Source: DASTEQ01 sp040905185
GTDB taxonomy: Bacteria > Chloroflexota > Limnocylindria > QHBO01
DNA length: 64,000 bases
Direction: 5' to 3'
Assembly: GCA_040905185.1 (NCBI GenBank)
Contig: JBBDRZ010000007.1
Location: 682,001-746,000 of the forward strand
Positions 1 through 7,115 of this stretch are shown one piece after another. Under the pieces are notes generated by a model. It made no database searches. It was given only the letters and a program-made list of their open reading frames with translations, and was not told the origin of the DNA. Position 1 is the stretch's first letter, and every line of letters starts with the position of its first letter. Both the position numbers and the translations under genes were made by a program.

Positions 1-271
1 TCTTCACCGCCACCCCGCCCGAGCGCAGCGACTCGGTCGTCCACGACCCGATCCACTCACGACTCAGGACGTTCTTGGCATAGACCTTGAAATCGACGGT
101 CTCGACGGCTCCGGTGGCAGCCCGAAACACGCGGATGGTGGGCGGCGGAGTCGTCTGGCTGGTCCAGCCACTGCACGAGGACGCGGTGACCGGGGCGAGC
201 TGCCCCGGGAGCCCGCTGCCCAGGAGGGTGGCCGCGGTCAGGAACGACGCCGCCAGAGCACGGCGCGGCAT
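1..271 (-). CDS. SpoIID/LytB-like secreted protein, N-terminal part (runs off the left edge)
   Basis: Ninety codons are visible from an ATG at 271, preceded by GGGAGG. The first 30 or so residues form a signal peptide with a short basic start and a hydrophobic core rich in Ala and Leu. The last visible stretch reads YAKNVLSREWIGSWTTESL and continues into RSGGVAVK. This matches the opening of the SpoIID domain, where the family has a V..V...EW...W..EALKAQAVAAR pattern. SpoIID proteins are peptidoglycan glycan-strand lytic enzymes or amidase enhancers exported to the wall. In non-sporulating bacteria the domain is common in secreted proteins of unknown role. The catalytic part lies outside the window, so the function is inferred from this segment only. 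Confidence 0.7.
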   Translation of the reverse strand, partial: MPRRALAASFLTAATLLGSGLPGQLAPVTASSCSGWTSQTTPPPTIRVFRAATGAVETVDFKVYAKNVLSREWIGSWTTESLRSGGVAVK

Positions 272-354
272 CGCCTCCCACGATATCGGCGGGCTGTGCT
301 GGGGTCAGCCGGGTCAAAGGTCCGGGCTCCGAGGCGTCGAGGGTACCGATCCGA

Positions 355-1227
355 TCAGGCCCAGCGGTGGACACGCCCCGGAACGGATTCGAAGCCGAGC
401 TCCGCGCACAGGTCCAGGAACGCCTCGCGCGGCACGCCGCGCCAGGCGAGGTCGGCCAGGGTGCCGGGGGAATCCGAATCGGTGCCCAGGATGGCCAGCC
501 GACGGTACAGGAGGGCCTCGTCCCGGTGCTGGCGCAGGTTCGCGGCCAAGCGTCCCGTCCCGCGCATGTCCACCTCCCAGGTCAGCGGATCATCGGGGAT
601 GGACTCCAGGTGCCCCCACCGGGCGAGCACCGCTCCCGCGCTCCGGGCGCCCCAGCCGGGGAGGCCCGGATAGCCGTCGGAGCTGTCGCCGACGAGGGCC
701 AGGTAGTCGGGGATGCTGGTCGGGCGGACGCCGAACTTGGCGACCACCCCTGCCGCGTCGTAGGTGATCTTGCGCATCCGGTCGCGGAGAACGATCCGCT
801 CCCCACGGACGCACTGGGCAAGATCCTTGTCCACGCTGCAGATCACGATCCGCTCGACCCGAGGGTCGGTCGCCAGCCGGGCGGTGACCGTGGCCAGGGC
901 GTCGTCGGCCTCATCTTCGACCATCGCCCAGCAGGTGATGCCCAGCCCGCGGATGGCGCGCTCGGCATCGGCGAATTGGGCCAGCAGATCGCGCGGGACC
1001 CCGGCGCTGGATTTATAGCCCGGATACACGTCATTGCGCCAGCTTTCGATGACGTGGTCGGTGGCGGCGCCGACGTGGGTCACATCCGGTTCGCGCAGCA
1101 GGCTGAGCAGGGAGTCGACCAGGCCGCGGACGGCATTGACCGGGCGGCCATCCGGACCGCGCTCCGGCGGCCGGGAGTGGTAGGCGCGGAACAGCTCGAA
1201 GGTGGCGTCGACCAGGTGAACGTGCAC
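355..1227 (-). CDS. 5'-3' exonuclease / flap endonuclease (Pol I N-domain family)
   Basis: This is a stand-alone relative of the 5' nuclease domain of DNA polymerase I, which removes RNA primers and 5' flaps. Visible family motifs are the N-terminal LVDATFELFRAYHS, the ESWRNDVYPGYKS segment, the acidic metal site VEDEADDALAT, SVDKDLAQ, and the helix-hairpin-helix region GDSSDGYPGLPGWG. At 290 residues the length suits the family. I chose the GTG at 1227 because it lies 5 nt after the stop of the mutase gene and opens directly into the conserved first strand; the longer frame to 1287 would overlap that gene. It is the third gene of a GDH paralog - mutase - exonuclease operon, a combination with no obvious functional logic. 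Confidence 0.88.
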   Translation of the reverse strand: MHVHLVDATFELFRAYHSRPPERGPDGRPVNAVRGLVDSLLSLLREPDVTHVGAATDHVIESWRNDVYPGYKSSAGVPRDLLAQFADAERAIRGLGITCWAMVEDEADDALATVTARLATDPRVERIVICSVDKDLAQCVRGERIVLRDRMRKITYDAAGVVAKFGVRPTSIPDYLALVGDSSDGYPGLPGWGARSAGAVLARWGHLESIPDDPLTWEVDMRGTGRLAANLRQHRDEALLYRRLAILGTDSDSPGTLADLAWRGVPREAFLDLCAELGFESVPGRVHRWA

Positions 1228-1232
1228 GGCGC

Positions 1233-2900
1233 TCAGACGGCGAGGGGCTCGCGGTACTCCCCGAAGACACCACGCAGAACGCCGCACATCTCGCCGATGG
1301 TGGCGTAGGCCTCGACCGCCTCGATGATGGCCGGCATGAGGTTGACGGCCGGTCGGGCCGCCTCCTCCTGCAAGCGGGTCACGGCCCGCGCATGCGCATC
1401 CGCGTCGCGCTCGGCCCGTACCCGCGCCAAGCGGTCCAGGTGGCGCCGCTCCATGTCCGGAGTGATCTCGAGCAACGGGACGCTGAGCTCCTCGTCACGG
1501 TCGACGTTGCGGGTGACCCCCACGATCTGGTGCTCCCCGTCTTCCAGGGCGCGGCTCTGGACATAGGCCGCGTCCGCGATCTCGGCCTGCGGGAACCCGT
1601 CTTCCACGGCCCGCAGCATGCCGCCGATGTCGTCGATGCGCCGGATGTAGTCCCAGGCCGCGGCCTCGGTCTGGTTGGTGAGTGCCTCCACGAAGTACGA
1701 GCCCCCCAACGGGTCGACCGTGTTCGCCACTCCGGACTCCTCGGCCAGGATCTGCTGCTGGCGCAGGGCGAGCAGGGCGGCCGCTTCCGAGGGGACCGCC
1801 CACGCCTCGTCGTACGCATCGGTATGCAGCGACTGCGTGCCACCCAGGACCGCGGCCAGGGCCTGGATCGCGACCCGGGTCAGGTTGTTCAGCGGCTGCT
1901 GGGCTGTCAGCGACACGCCGGCGGTCTGGGTGTGGAAGCGCATCCAGGTCGAGCGCTCGTTCTCGGCGCCGAAGCGCTCGACGCACAACCGGTGCCACAT
2001 CCGGCGCGCGGCCCGGAACTTCGCGACCTCCTCGAAAAAGTCGTTGTGGCTGTTGAAGAAGAACGACAGGCGGGGCGCGAAGTCATCGAAGCGCAGCCCG
2101 CGGGCCAGGGCGTCCTCCACGTACGCGATCCCGTCGGCGATCGTGAACGCCAGCTCCTGGACCGCCGTCGAGCCCGCCTCCCGGATGTGGTAGCCGCTGA
2201 TGCTGATCGTGTTCCAGCGCGGCATCTCGCGGGTCCCGAACTCGACCGTGTCGGTGACCAGGCGCAGCGAGGGGGCGGGCGGGAAGATGTACTCCTTCTG
2301 GGCGATGAACTCTTTCAGGATGTCGTTCTGGAGCGTGCCGGCGAGCTCGGCCCGGGGGACGCCCGCCTTCTCGGCGGCGACCAGGTACATGGCCCAGATC
2401 ATGGCCGCCGGCGAGTTGATGGTCATCGAGGTGCTGATCTCGCCGATGGGCAGCCCCGACAACAGGATCTCCATGTCGGCCAGGCTGCTGACCGCCACGC
2501 CGCAGGTCCCGAACTCCCCCGCGGCATGCGGGTCGTCGTGGTCGTACCCGTACAGGGTCGGCATGTCATACGCGATGGAGAGCCCGGTCCCACCCTCCGC
2601 GATGAGGCGCCGGAAGCGGGCGTTCGTATCTTCGGCCGCGCCGAAGCCGGCGAACATCCGCATCGTCCACAGCCGCCCCCGGTGGCCCGTGGCATGGATC
2701 CCCCGCGTGAACGGTGGCTGGCCAGGCTCGCCCAGGTCGCGCGCGGGATCCCAATCGGGCAGGTCGGCGGCGGTGTAGACGCGATTGATCTCGACCCCCG
2801 ACTGGGTCGTGAAGCGTGGCTTGCGTTCGGGGCCCGGTCCCTGGCTCACGCCGTCATCTTCGAGGCTGGCTCGGCGAGGGGCAACTCGGCGCTTCGCCAC
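1233..2900 (-). CDS. B12-dependent acyl-CoA mutase, large (catalytic) subunit; isobutyryl-CoA mutase-like
   Basis: This 555-residue protein covers the acyl-CoA-binding TIM barrel of the methylmalonyl/isobutyryl-CoA mutase family and lacks the C-terminal B12 domain. That domain is a separate gene at 17153. Family signatures include TLQNDILKEF, SISGYHIREAGST, FAPRLSFFFNSHNDF, FHTQTAGVSLTAQQP and GGTQSLHTDAYDEA. Aligned from memory to Propionibacterium methylmalonyl-CoA mutase with a constant offset of 6, His244 is His238. Tyr89 is Phe83 (TMRMFAGFG) and Arg207 is Gln201 (KEFIAQKEY). Phe/Gln at these positions is the known mark of isobutyryl-CoA mutase, whereas Tyr/Arg marks methylmalonyl-CoA mutase. 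The substrate is therefore more likely isobutyryl/butyryl-CoA or a relative. Start is a GTG 5 nt after the GDH paralog stop. Confidence 0.87.
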   Translation of the reverse strand: MAKRRVAPRRASLEDDGVSQGPGPERKPRFTTQSGVEINRVYTAADLPDWDPARDLGEPGQPPFTRGIHATGHRGRLWTMRMFAGFGAAEDTNARFRRLIAEGGTGLSIAYDMPTLYGYDHDDPHAAGEFGTCGVAVSSLADMEILLSGLPIGEISTSMTINSPAAMIWAMYLVAAEKAGVPRAELAGTLQNDILKEFIAQKEYIFPPAPSLRLVTDTVEFGTREMPRWNTISISGYHIREAGSTAVQELAFTIADGIAYVEDALARGLRFDDFAPRLSFFFNSHNDFFEEVAKFRAARRMWHRLCVERFGAENERSTWMRFHTQTAGVSLTAQQPLNNLTRVAIQALAAVLGGTQSLHTDAYDEAWAVPSEAAALLALRQQQILAEESGVANTVDPLGGSYFVEALTNQTEAAAWDYIRRIDDIGGMLRAVEDGFPQAEIADAAYVQSRALEDGEHQIVGVTRNVDRDEELSVPLLEITPDMERRHLDRLARVRAERDADAHARAVTRLQEEAARPAVNLMPAIIEAVEAYATIGEMCGVLRGVFGEYREPLAV

Positions 2901-2905
2901 CCAGC

Positions 2906-4174
2906 CTACGGGTAGAGGCCGCGAAGGGTGGTTGCCGTTGCCGTACGGCCCACGGCCACCATCAGGGCGGCGGTCCGCAGGTCCGTGTGGTGCTGCTCGG
3001 CGGCCGACATGACCGCAAGCGCCGCGTCATCCATCACGCGGTCGAGCTCCGCCGCAACCTCGGCATCGGTCCAGAAGAAGGACTGCAGATCCTGGACCCA
3101 TTCGAAGTAGCCAACCACGAAACCACCCGCGGTGCCAAGGATGTCGGGGATGACCGTGACCCCCTTGTCGCGCAGGATCCGATCCGCCTCCGTCGTGGTC
3201 GGCCCATTCGCGGCCTCGGCCACGATCCTGGCCTGGATCGTGGGGGCAATGGCCTGCGTGATCTGGTGCGACAGGCCGGCGCTGATCAGGATCTCGCACG
3301 GCTCCCCGAACACCTCGCGGCGGTCGACGGCTTCGGCGCCCCGCAGCTCGTCGATCGTGTCCCGCTCGGCCATGTGCGCGACGGCCGTCCCGATGGCGAT
3401 GCCATCGGAATTGCGGACCGCGTGGCGGTCGTCGGCCAGGGCCACGACCCGGGCGCCCGCCGCGGCCAGCATCTCGGCCAGGATGGTGCCCACCCGCCCG
3501 AAGCCCTGGACCACGACGCGCGCTCCGTCCAGGGCCACTCCCTGCTGGCGGGCAACGGCCTGGATGGCCCGCAGCGCCCCGCGGCTGACGGCCTCGCGCT
3601 GTCCGCGCGAGCCGCCGATGGACGGCGGCTTGCCCGTCACCACGCCGCGGATCGTGTAGCCGCGATGCATCGAGAACGTGTCCATCATCCAGGCCATGGT
3701 CTGGTCGTCGGTGTTGACGTCTGGCATGGGGATGTCCTGGCTGGGACCGATGAGAGGGCTGATCTCGGTCGTGTAGCGGCGCGTCAGGCCCTCCCGTTCG
3801 TGGGCGGACAGCTTCTTGGGGTTGATCACCACCCCGCCGAAGGCGCCGCCGTACGGGATCTCGACCAGGGCCGCCTTCCACGTGTTCCACATCGCGTTGG
3901 CGCGCACCACGTCCAGGGTCAGGTCGGCGGTGTAGCGCACGCCACCGGTGGAGGGTCCGCGGTTGATGTTGTGGTGGACGCGCCAGCCGGTGACCGCCTC
4001 GACGTGGCCATCATCGAAGCGCACCGGGAAGTGCACCTCCAGCTCGCGCTTCGGGACACGCAGGACGCGGTGCATCCCGTCGTCCAGGCCCAGGCGCTCG
4101 GCCACGGCGTCCAGCTCGGCCTGGGCGCCAGCCCACAGCTGGGCGCCGTTGTCGGTGGGACGGTCGGCGGTCAT
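2906..4174 (-). CDS. Glu/Leu/Phe/Val dehydrogenase paralog lacking catalytic lysines (probable non-catalytic subunit)
   Basis: The 422-residue protein aligns without gaps through the N-domain to the normal glutamate dehydrogenase at 22681, which is also 422 residues. The dinucleotide domain (VQGFGRVG) and the end (TATTLRGLYP) are conserved. The substrate-carboxylate lysine of the family (GPAKGG, Lys76 in the sister) is Thr76 (GPSTGG). The catalytic lysine (PYGGGKGG, Lys112) is Phe112 (PYGGAFGG). Lys100 is kept. The codons are ACC and TTC, so Phe112 is three base changes from Lys and not a read error. Ordinary glutamate deamination should be impossible. By analogy with the Thermus GdhA/GdhB pair it could be a regulatory subunit of a mixed hexamer. 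It heads the operon with the mutase and exonuclease. Confidence 0.87.
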   Translation of the reverse strand: MTADRPTDNGAQLWAGAQAELDAVAERLGLDDGMHRVLRVPKRELEVHFPVRFDDGHVEAVTGWRVHHNINRGPSTGGVRYTADLTLDVVRANAMWNTWKAALVEIPYGGAFGGVVINPKKLSAHEREGLTRRYTTEISPLIGPSQDIPMPDVNTDDQTMAWMMDTFSMHRGYTIRGVVTGKPPSIGGSRGQREAVSRGALRAIQAVARQQGVALDGARVVVQGFGRVGTILAEMLAAAGARVVALADDRHAVRNSDGIAIGTAVAHMAERDTIDELRGAEAVDRREVFGEPCEILISAGLSHQITQAIAPTIQARIVAEAANGPTTTEADRILRDKGVTVIPDILGTAGGFVVGYFEWVQDLQSFFWTDAEVAAELDRVMDDAALAVMSAAEQHHTDLRTAALMVAVGRTATATTLRGLYP

Positions 4175-4197
4175 GAGGCCACGGTCACAGAACCATT

Positions 4198-4232
4198 GTG
4201 GGCGCCTCGGCGGTGGACCGCCGGGCGCCCAC
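4198..4232. repeat. Perfect long inverted repeat (cruciform or hairpin) upstream of the GDH paralog
   Basis: GTGGGCGCC (4198-4206) pairs with GGCGCCCAC (4224-4232), and CGGCGGT (4208-4214) pairs with ACCGCCG (4217-4223). Only one T is bulged and two bases are left between the arms. It lies between the stop of the 4-TM protein and the ATG of the GDH paralog, both on the minus strand. No T-run follows on the minus strand. It may be a Rho-assisted terminator or a leader structure for the downstream operon. Confidence 0.6.
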
Positions 4233-4264
4233 GAGACGCGTGGTGCGCGGGTTCGACGGAATCG

Positions 4265-4873
4265 CTAGAGTTTCTCGTCCTCGTCGCGCGTGGCCGCCTC
4301 GCCGCCAGACGACGTCTCGCCGCCGGTCGACGACCCGGTCGAGCTGCCCCAGGAGCTCGAGGCTGGCGGGCTCATGGCCGGCGGTTCGACCGGCGGGGCC
4401 GAGGGCGGAGCCGAAGCCGCCGCAGCAGTTCCTCCGCCGCCCATGCCGAAGGCCCCCATGACCGCGTCCATCATGCCGCCAGAGGTCGACTGTCCGAATG
4501 CGGCGCGGACGGCGGGGGTGGTCAGGTAGTAGATGACTGCCAGGTCGATGGCGACCGAAATCGCCGCGCTGGCAATGCCGCCACTGTAGCCGAGGGGGAC
4601 CTGGATGATCGTGATCACGGCTCCGATCACCATCAGGATGATGCCCCATCGCCACGCGGACGGACGCAGCTGCCAGAAGCCCCAACCGATCCAGAGCGCC
4701 AGCGCTCCCCAGACCAACGCATAGATTCCGAAGAAGACCGCCAGTCCCCCGAATCCGGCACCCGCCAGGAAGCCTCCCAGACCCAGCAGGGCAAGAGCGC
4801 CCAGTATCGAGAGGATGCCTCCTACAAATGCCAGGATGGCAAGGATGGTGACCCCCGTTGGCCGCTGATTCAT
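4265..4873 (-). CDS. Four-helix integral membrane protein with low-complexity Pro/Ser/Gly tail
   Basis: From the ATG at 4873 the protein is 202 residues; a GTGGAG sequence lies just upstream. The first 120 residues hold about four hydrophobic segments: VTILAILAFVGGILSILGAL, a Gly-rich one with FFGIYALVWGALALWIGW, then WGIILMVIGAVITIIQV, and AAISVAIDLAVIYYL. The charged remainder is a flexible tail rich in Ala, Pro, Ser and Gly ending in acidic residues. The layout resembles small uncharacterised polytopic proteins (DUF2127-like), but I do not recognise a family with confidence. No catalytic motif is visible. Confidence 0.7.
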   Translation of the reverse strand: MNQRPTGVTILAILAFVGGILSILGALALLGLGGFLAGAGFGGLAVFFGIYALVWGALALWIGWGFWQLRPSAWRWGIILMVIGAVITIIQVPLGYSGGIASAAISVAIDLAVIYYLTTPAVRAAFGQSTSGGMMDAVMGAFGMGGGGTAAAASAPPSAPPVEPPAMSPPASSSWGSSTGSSTGGETSSGGEAATRDEDEKL

Positions 4874-5064
4874 CGCTCCACGGACCTCCAATGGTGCGGG
4901 CCGTCAGAGTTGGGCGGCCGTCCGGGTTGTTGTAGCACTTGCCGATCCTTCGGGGTAGCCCTTTTGCGCGCCGCAGGTGCGGAGTGGCAACATGGCCGCG
5001 CCAATCTTACCGAGACGTCGGCGGCTCGCTGATCCCGACCGACGCCCCCAACCGAGGTACCGCC

Positions 5065-6021
5065 ATGGCCCCCCGGGTGATGACCGTTTCTGGACCGATC
5101 CCCGCGGAACGAGTCGGGTTTGCGCTTCCCCACGAGCACACGAAGATCTCGCTGTGGCATGTCCCGGGGCGGTTCGACTACTGGGAGCTGGCCGCCGACG
5201 AGCTGACCGTGGCCGAGGAGCTACGCGACTTTCGGCGCCGAGGCGGACGTACCCTGGTCGATCTCACGCTTCCAGGCATCGGCCGCGATCCAGAGCGTCT
5301 GCGGCGCCTGGCCAACCGCACCGGCGTTCAGATCGTGATGGGATGTGGCTGGTACCGCGCGCCGTACTACCCGGTCGAGGCCGGGATCGATCGGCGCACC
5401 GTGGACGACCTGGCCGACGAGCTGGTGGGCGAGTTCGAGCAGGGCGTCGGTGAGACGGGCGTCCGGCCCGGCATCATCGGCGAGATCGGCACGGACAAGC
5501 CCTGGGTCAGCGCCATCGAGGAGCGGGTGCACCGGGCAGCCGCCCGCGCCGCGCAGCGAACGGGAATGGCGATCACCACCCACGGCGTCCAGTCCGCGGT
5601 TGGCCGCGCGCAGCTGCAGATCTTCCTTGACGAGGGAGTCGATCCGCAGCGGGTCGTGATCGGTCACGCCGACTCGTGGCCTGACCTCGATCACTACCTC
5701 GCCATCCTCGAGCGCGGGGCGAACCTCGAGTTCGATTTCCTGGGTCATCGCTTCGACCCGGTGGACGAGCCACGCGAGCCGCGGATCGTGGAGCTGCTGG
5801 TCGAGTTGCTGGATCGTGGTTTCGGCGGACAGATCCTGCTCAGCCAGGACGTATGCCATGACATGCAGCTGAAGGTGAATGGCGGCTTTGGGTACACCTA
5901 CCTCCAGCAGCATTTCCTGCCGGCGCTCCGGACGGCGGCCGTCGGGGAGGGCGAGCTGGAGCGGATGACGATCGAGAACCCGGCCCGCATCCTGACCATC
6001 GCGGAGCGCGGGTCGGCCTAG
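5065..6021 (+). CDS. Phosphotriesterase-family (PHP-like) metallohydrolase
   Basis: A 318-residue amidohydrolase-fold enzyme of the phosphotriesterase-related group. The metal ligands of the family are visible in order: HEH near residue 23 (LPHEHTKIS), the strand-4 carboxylate in GIIGEIGTD (these homologs use Glu where phosphotriesterase has a carbamylated Lys), ITTHG, GHADSWPD, and the strand-8 Asp in LLSQDVCHD. Members hydrolyse lactones or phosphoesters with two metals; the true substrate cannot be told. The ATG at 5065 was chosen because the conserved first strand (MTVSGPIPAE) begins right after it. The longer open frame to 4939 has no family match. The stop codon lies within the first copy of a 16-bp tandem repeat. 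Confidence 0.85.
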   Translation: MAPRVMTVSGPIPAERVGFALPHEHTKISLWHVPGRFDYWELAADELTVAEELRDFRRRGGRTLVDLTLPGIGRDPERLRRLANRTGVQIVMGCGWYRAPYYPVEAGIDRRTVDDLADELVGEFEQGVGETGVRPGIIGEIGTDKPWVSAIEERVHRAAARAAQRTGMAITTHGVQSAVGRAQLQIFLDEGVDPQRVVIGHADSWPDLDHYLAILERGANLEFDFLGHRFDPVDEPREPRIVELLVELLDRGFGGQILLSQDVCHDMQLKVNGGFGYTYLQQHFLPALRTAAVGEGELERMTIENPARILTIAERGSA

Positions 6022-6040
6022 ACTCGGGTCGGCCTAGACT
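6009..6040. repeat. Perfect tandem duplication of a 16-bp unit carrying a stop codon and TAGACT
   Basis: CGGGTCGGCCTAGACT occurs at 6009-6024 and again, exactly, at 6025-6040. The first copy contains the last codons and TAG stop of the phosphotriesterase-family gene. The second lies in the spacer before dodecin. TAGACT is the -10 hexamer seen before several genes here, so the duplication may have doubled the dodecin promoter box. Confidence 0.85.
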
Positions 6041-6072
6041 AGGATCCCGTGTCAGTGGAGGAGGATTGACCG

Positions 6073-6276
6073 ATGTCGGTTGCCAGGGTTACCGAGCTCA
6101 GCTGCACCTCGAATGAGAGCTTCGAGGACGCCGTGCGACAGGGCATCGCCCGCGCGCGGCGCACCCTGCGGGGCGTCAAGAGCGCGTGGATCAAGGAGCA
6201 GCGGGTCAGCGTCGGCGCGGATGGGGAACTGGAGTTCCAGGTCAATATCCTGGTGACGTTCGTCCTGGAGGACTAG
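6073..6276 (+). CDS. Dodecin (flavin-binding storage/buffer protein)
   Basis: A 67-residue protein with the dodecin pattern throughout: VARVTELSCTSNESFEDAV, then a helix RQGIARARRTLRGVKSAWI, then the strand ending FQVNILVTFVLED. Dodecins form 12-subunit shells that bind flavins or CoA and limit free flavin. The Trp in KSAWIKEQ corresponds to the aromatic residue that stacks against flavin in bacterial dodecins. The ribosome site GGAGGA sits 9 nt before the ATG. The stop overlaps, tail to tail by 4 nt, the stop of the minus-strand gene that follows. Confidence 0.93.
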   Translation: MSVARVTELSCTSNESFEDAVRQGIARARRTLRGVKSAWIKEQRVSVGADGELEFQVNILVTFVLED

Positions 6277-7061
6277 CCGGCCAGGCCGATCTTTCCCTCG
6301 CCGCGCGTGAATCGGCTCCGATAGCGGGGGTTCGAGACCCGGACGCTGACCGCGGTCGCGTCCAACGGCTTGCCGCTGCGCGGGGGGGCGTAGACACCGC
6401 GGGCGGTCACGGCCGCCGCCAGTTCGCCCGCGCTCAGCGGTCCGCGCTCGGCCAGCACGGCCGCGATCTCGTCGTGCAACGGGACCGCTGGGTTCTTGCC
6501 GCGGGCGCGCTTGACCTTCCTCGTCGCGGCCGGGGTGGATTCCGACTTCGGCGGGCGGCCGCGGCGCCGGGGGGGAGCCGGTTCATGCATCACCGAATCG
6601 GCCGCGGCGGCCGCGGCGGCCGTGGCGCTCGTCGCACCGCTGGTGGCCGGAGCGGCTTCACGCGACGCGAGCCCGTCGACGCGCCGGGTCAACGCTTCGA
6701 TCCGGTCGTTCAACGACTCGAGCACCGGCCCGACGTCGATAGGGGACGGAGCTCCGCGGCGCTCGGCGTCGAGCCGCTCGGTGACCCACAGAGTCACCAG
6801 CTCTCCGGGGCGCACCCCGGCCTCCGAGGCGAGGGCACGCAGGGTGCCCAGGTGCCGCGGGTCGAGGCGAATCGACATGGCGCCCTCGTCGGGGCCACCC
6901 GGTCGCGGGGGTCGAGGCCCCGAGTCGAATGGCGGGCGCGGCCCGGACTGGAACGGAGGCCGTCCGCGGCGCGGGCCGGGCCGGTCAGTGGGTCGATAGC
7001 GGTCGGGGCCCGGCCGACGGTCGTCTGGCCGCCGGGGGCGGCGGTCGCGGTCATATGTCAT
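6273..7061 (-). CDS. Putative DNA-binding protein: ribbon-helix-helix-like segment, AT-hook, HARE-HTH-like C-domain
   Basis: The 262-residue product begins with a disordered Arg/Pro/Gly-rich tail (about residues 1-60). Then comes MSIRLDPRHLGTLRALASEA, which continues GVRPGELVTLWVTERL and looks like a ribbon-helix-helix fold, followed by a short helix with heptad character and an Ala-rich linker. The motif RRRGRPPKSES is a classic AT-hook. The last 70 residues (from PLHDEIAAVLAERGPLSAGE to FTRGEGKIGL) resemble the HARE-HTH winged helix found in chromatin and restriction proteins. The start is the ATG at 7061; TATCGT lies 6 nt upstream, a leaderless layout. Domain calls are by eye. A nucleoid or regulatory role is inferred. 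Confidence 0.68.
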   Translation of the reverse strand: MTYDRDRRPRRPDDRRPGPDRYRPTDRPGPRRGRPPFQSGPRPPFDSGPRPPRPGGPDEGAMSIRLDPRHLGTLRALASEAGVRPGELVTLWVTERLDAERRGAPSPIDVGPVLESLNDRIEALTRRVDGLASREAAPATSGATSATAAAAAAADSVMHEPAPPRRRGRPPKSESTPAATRKVKRARGKNPAVPLHDEIAAVLAERGPLSAGELAAAVTARGVYAPPRSGKPLDATAVSVRVSNPRYRSRFTRGEGKIGLAG

Positions 7062-7115
7062 GCGGTCACGATACCCAAAGTTTGAAAAACGCGCCACTCA
7101 GTTTGTAATGCGCGC

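Noticed and set aside
2816..5032. 738-codon open frame on the plus strand
   Set aside because: It is antisense to the GDH paralog and the 4-TM protein, with no domain or plausible start.
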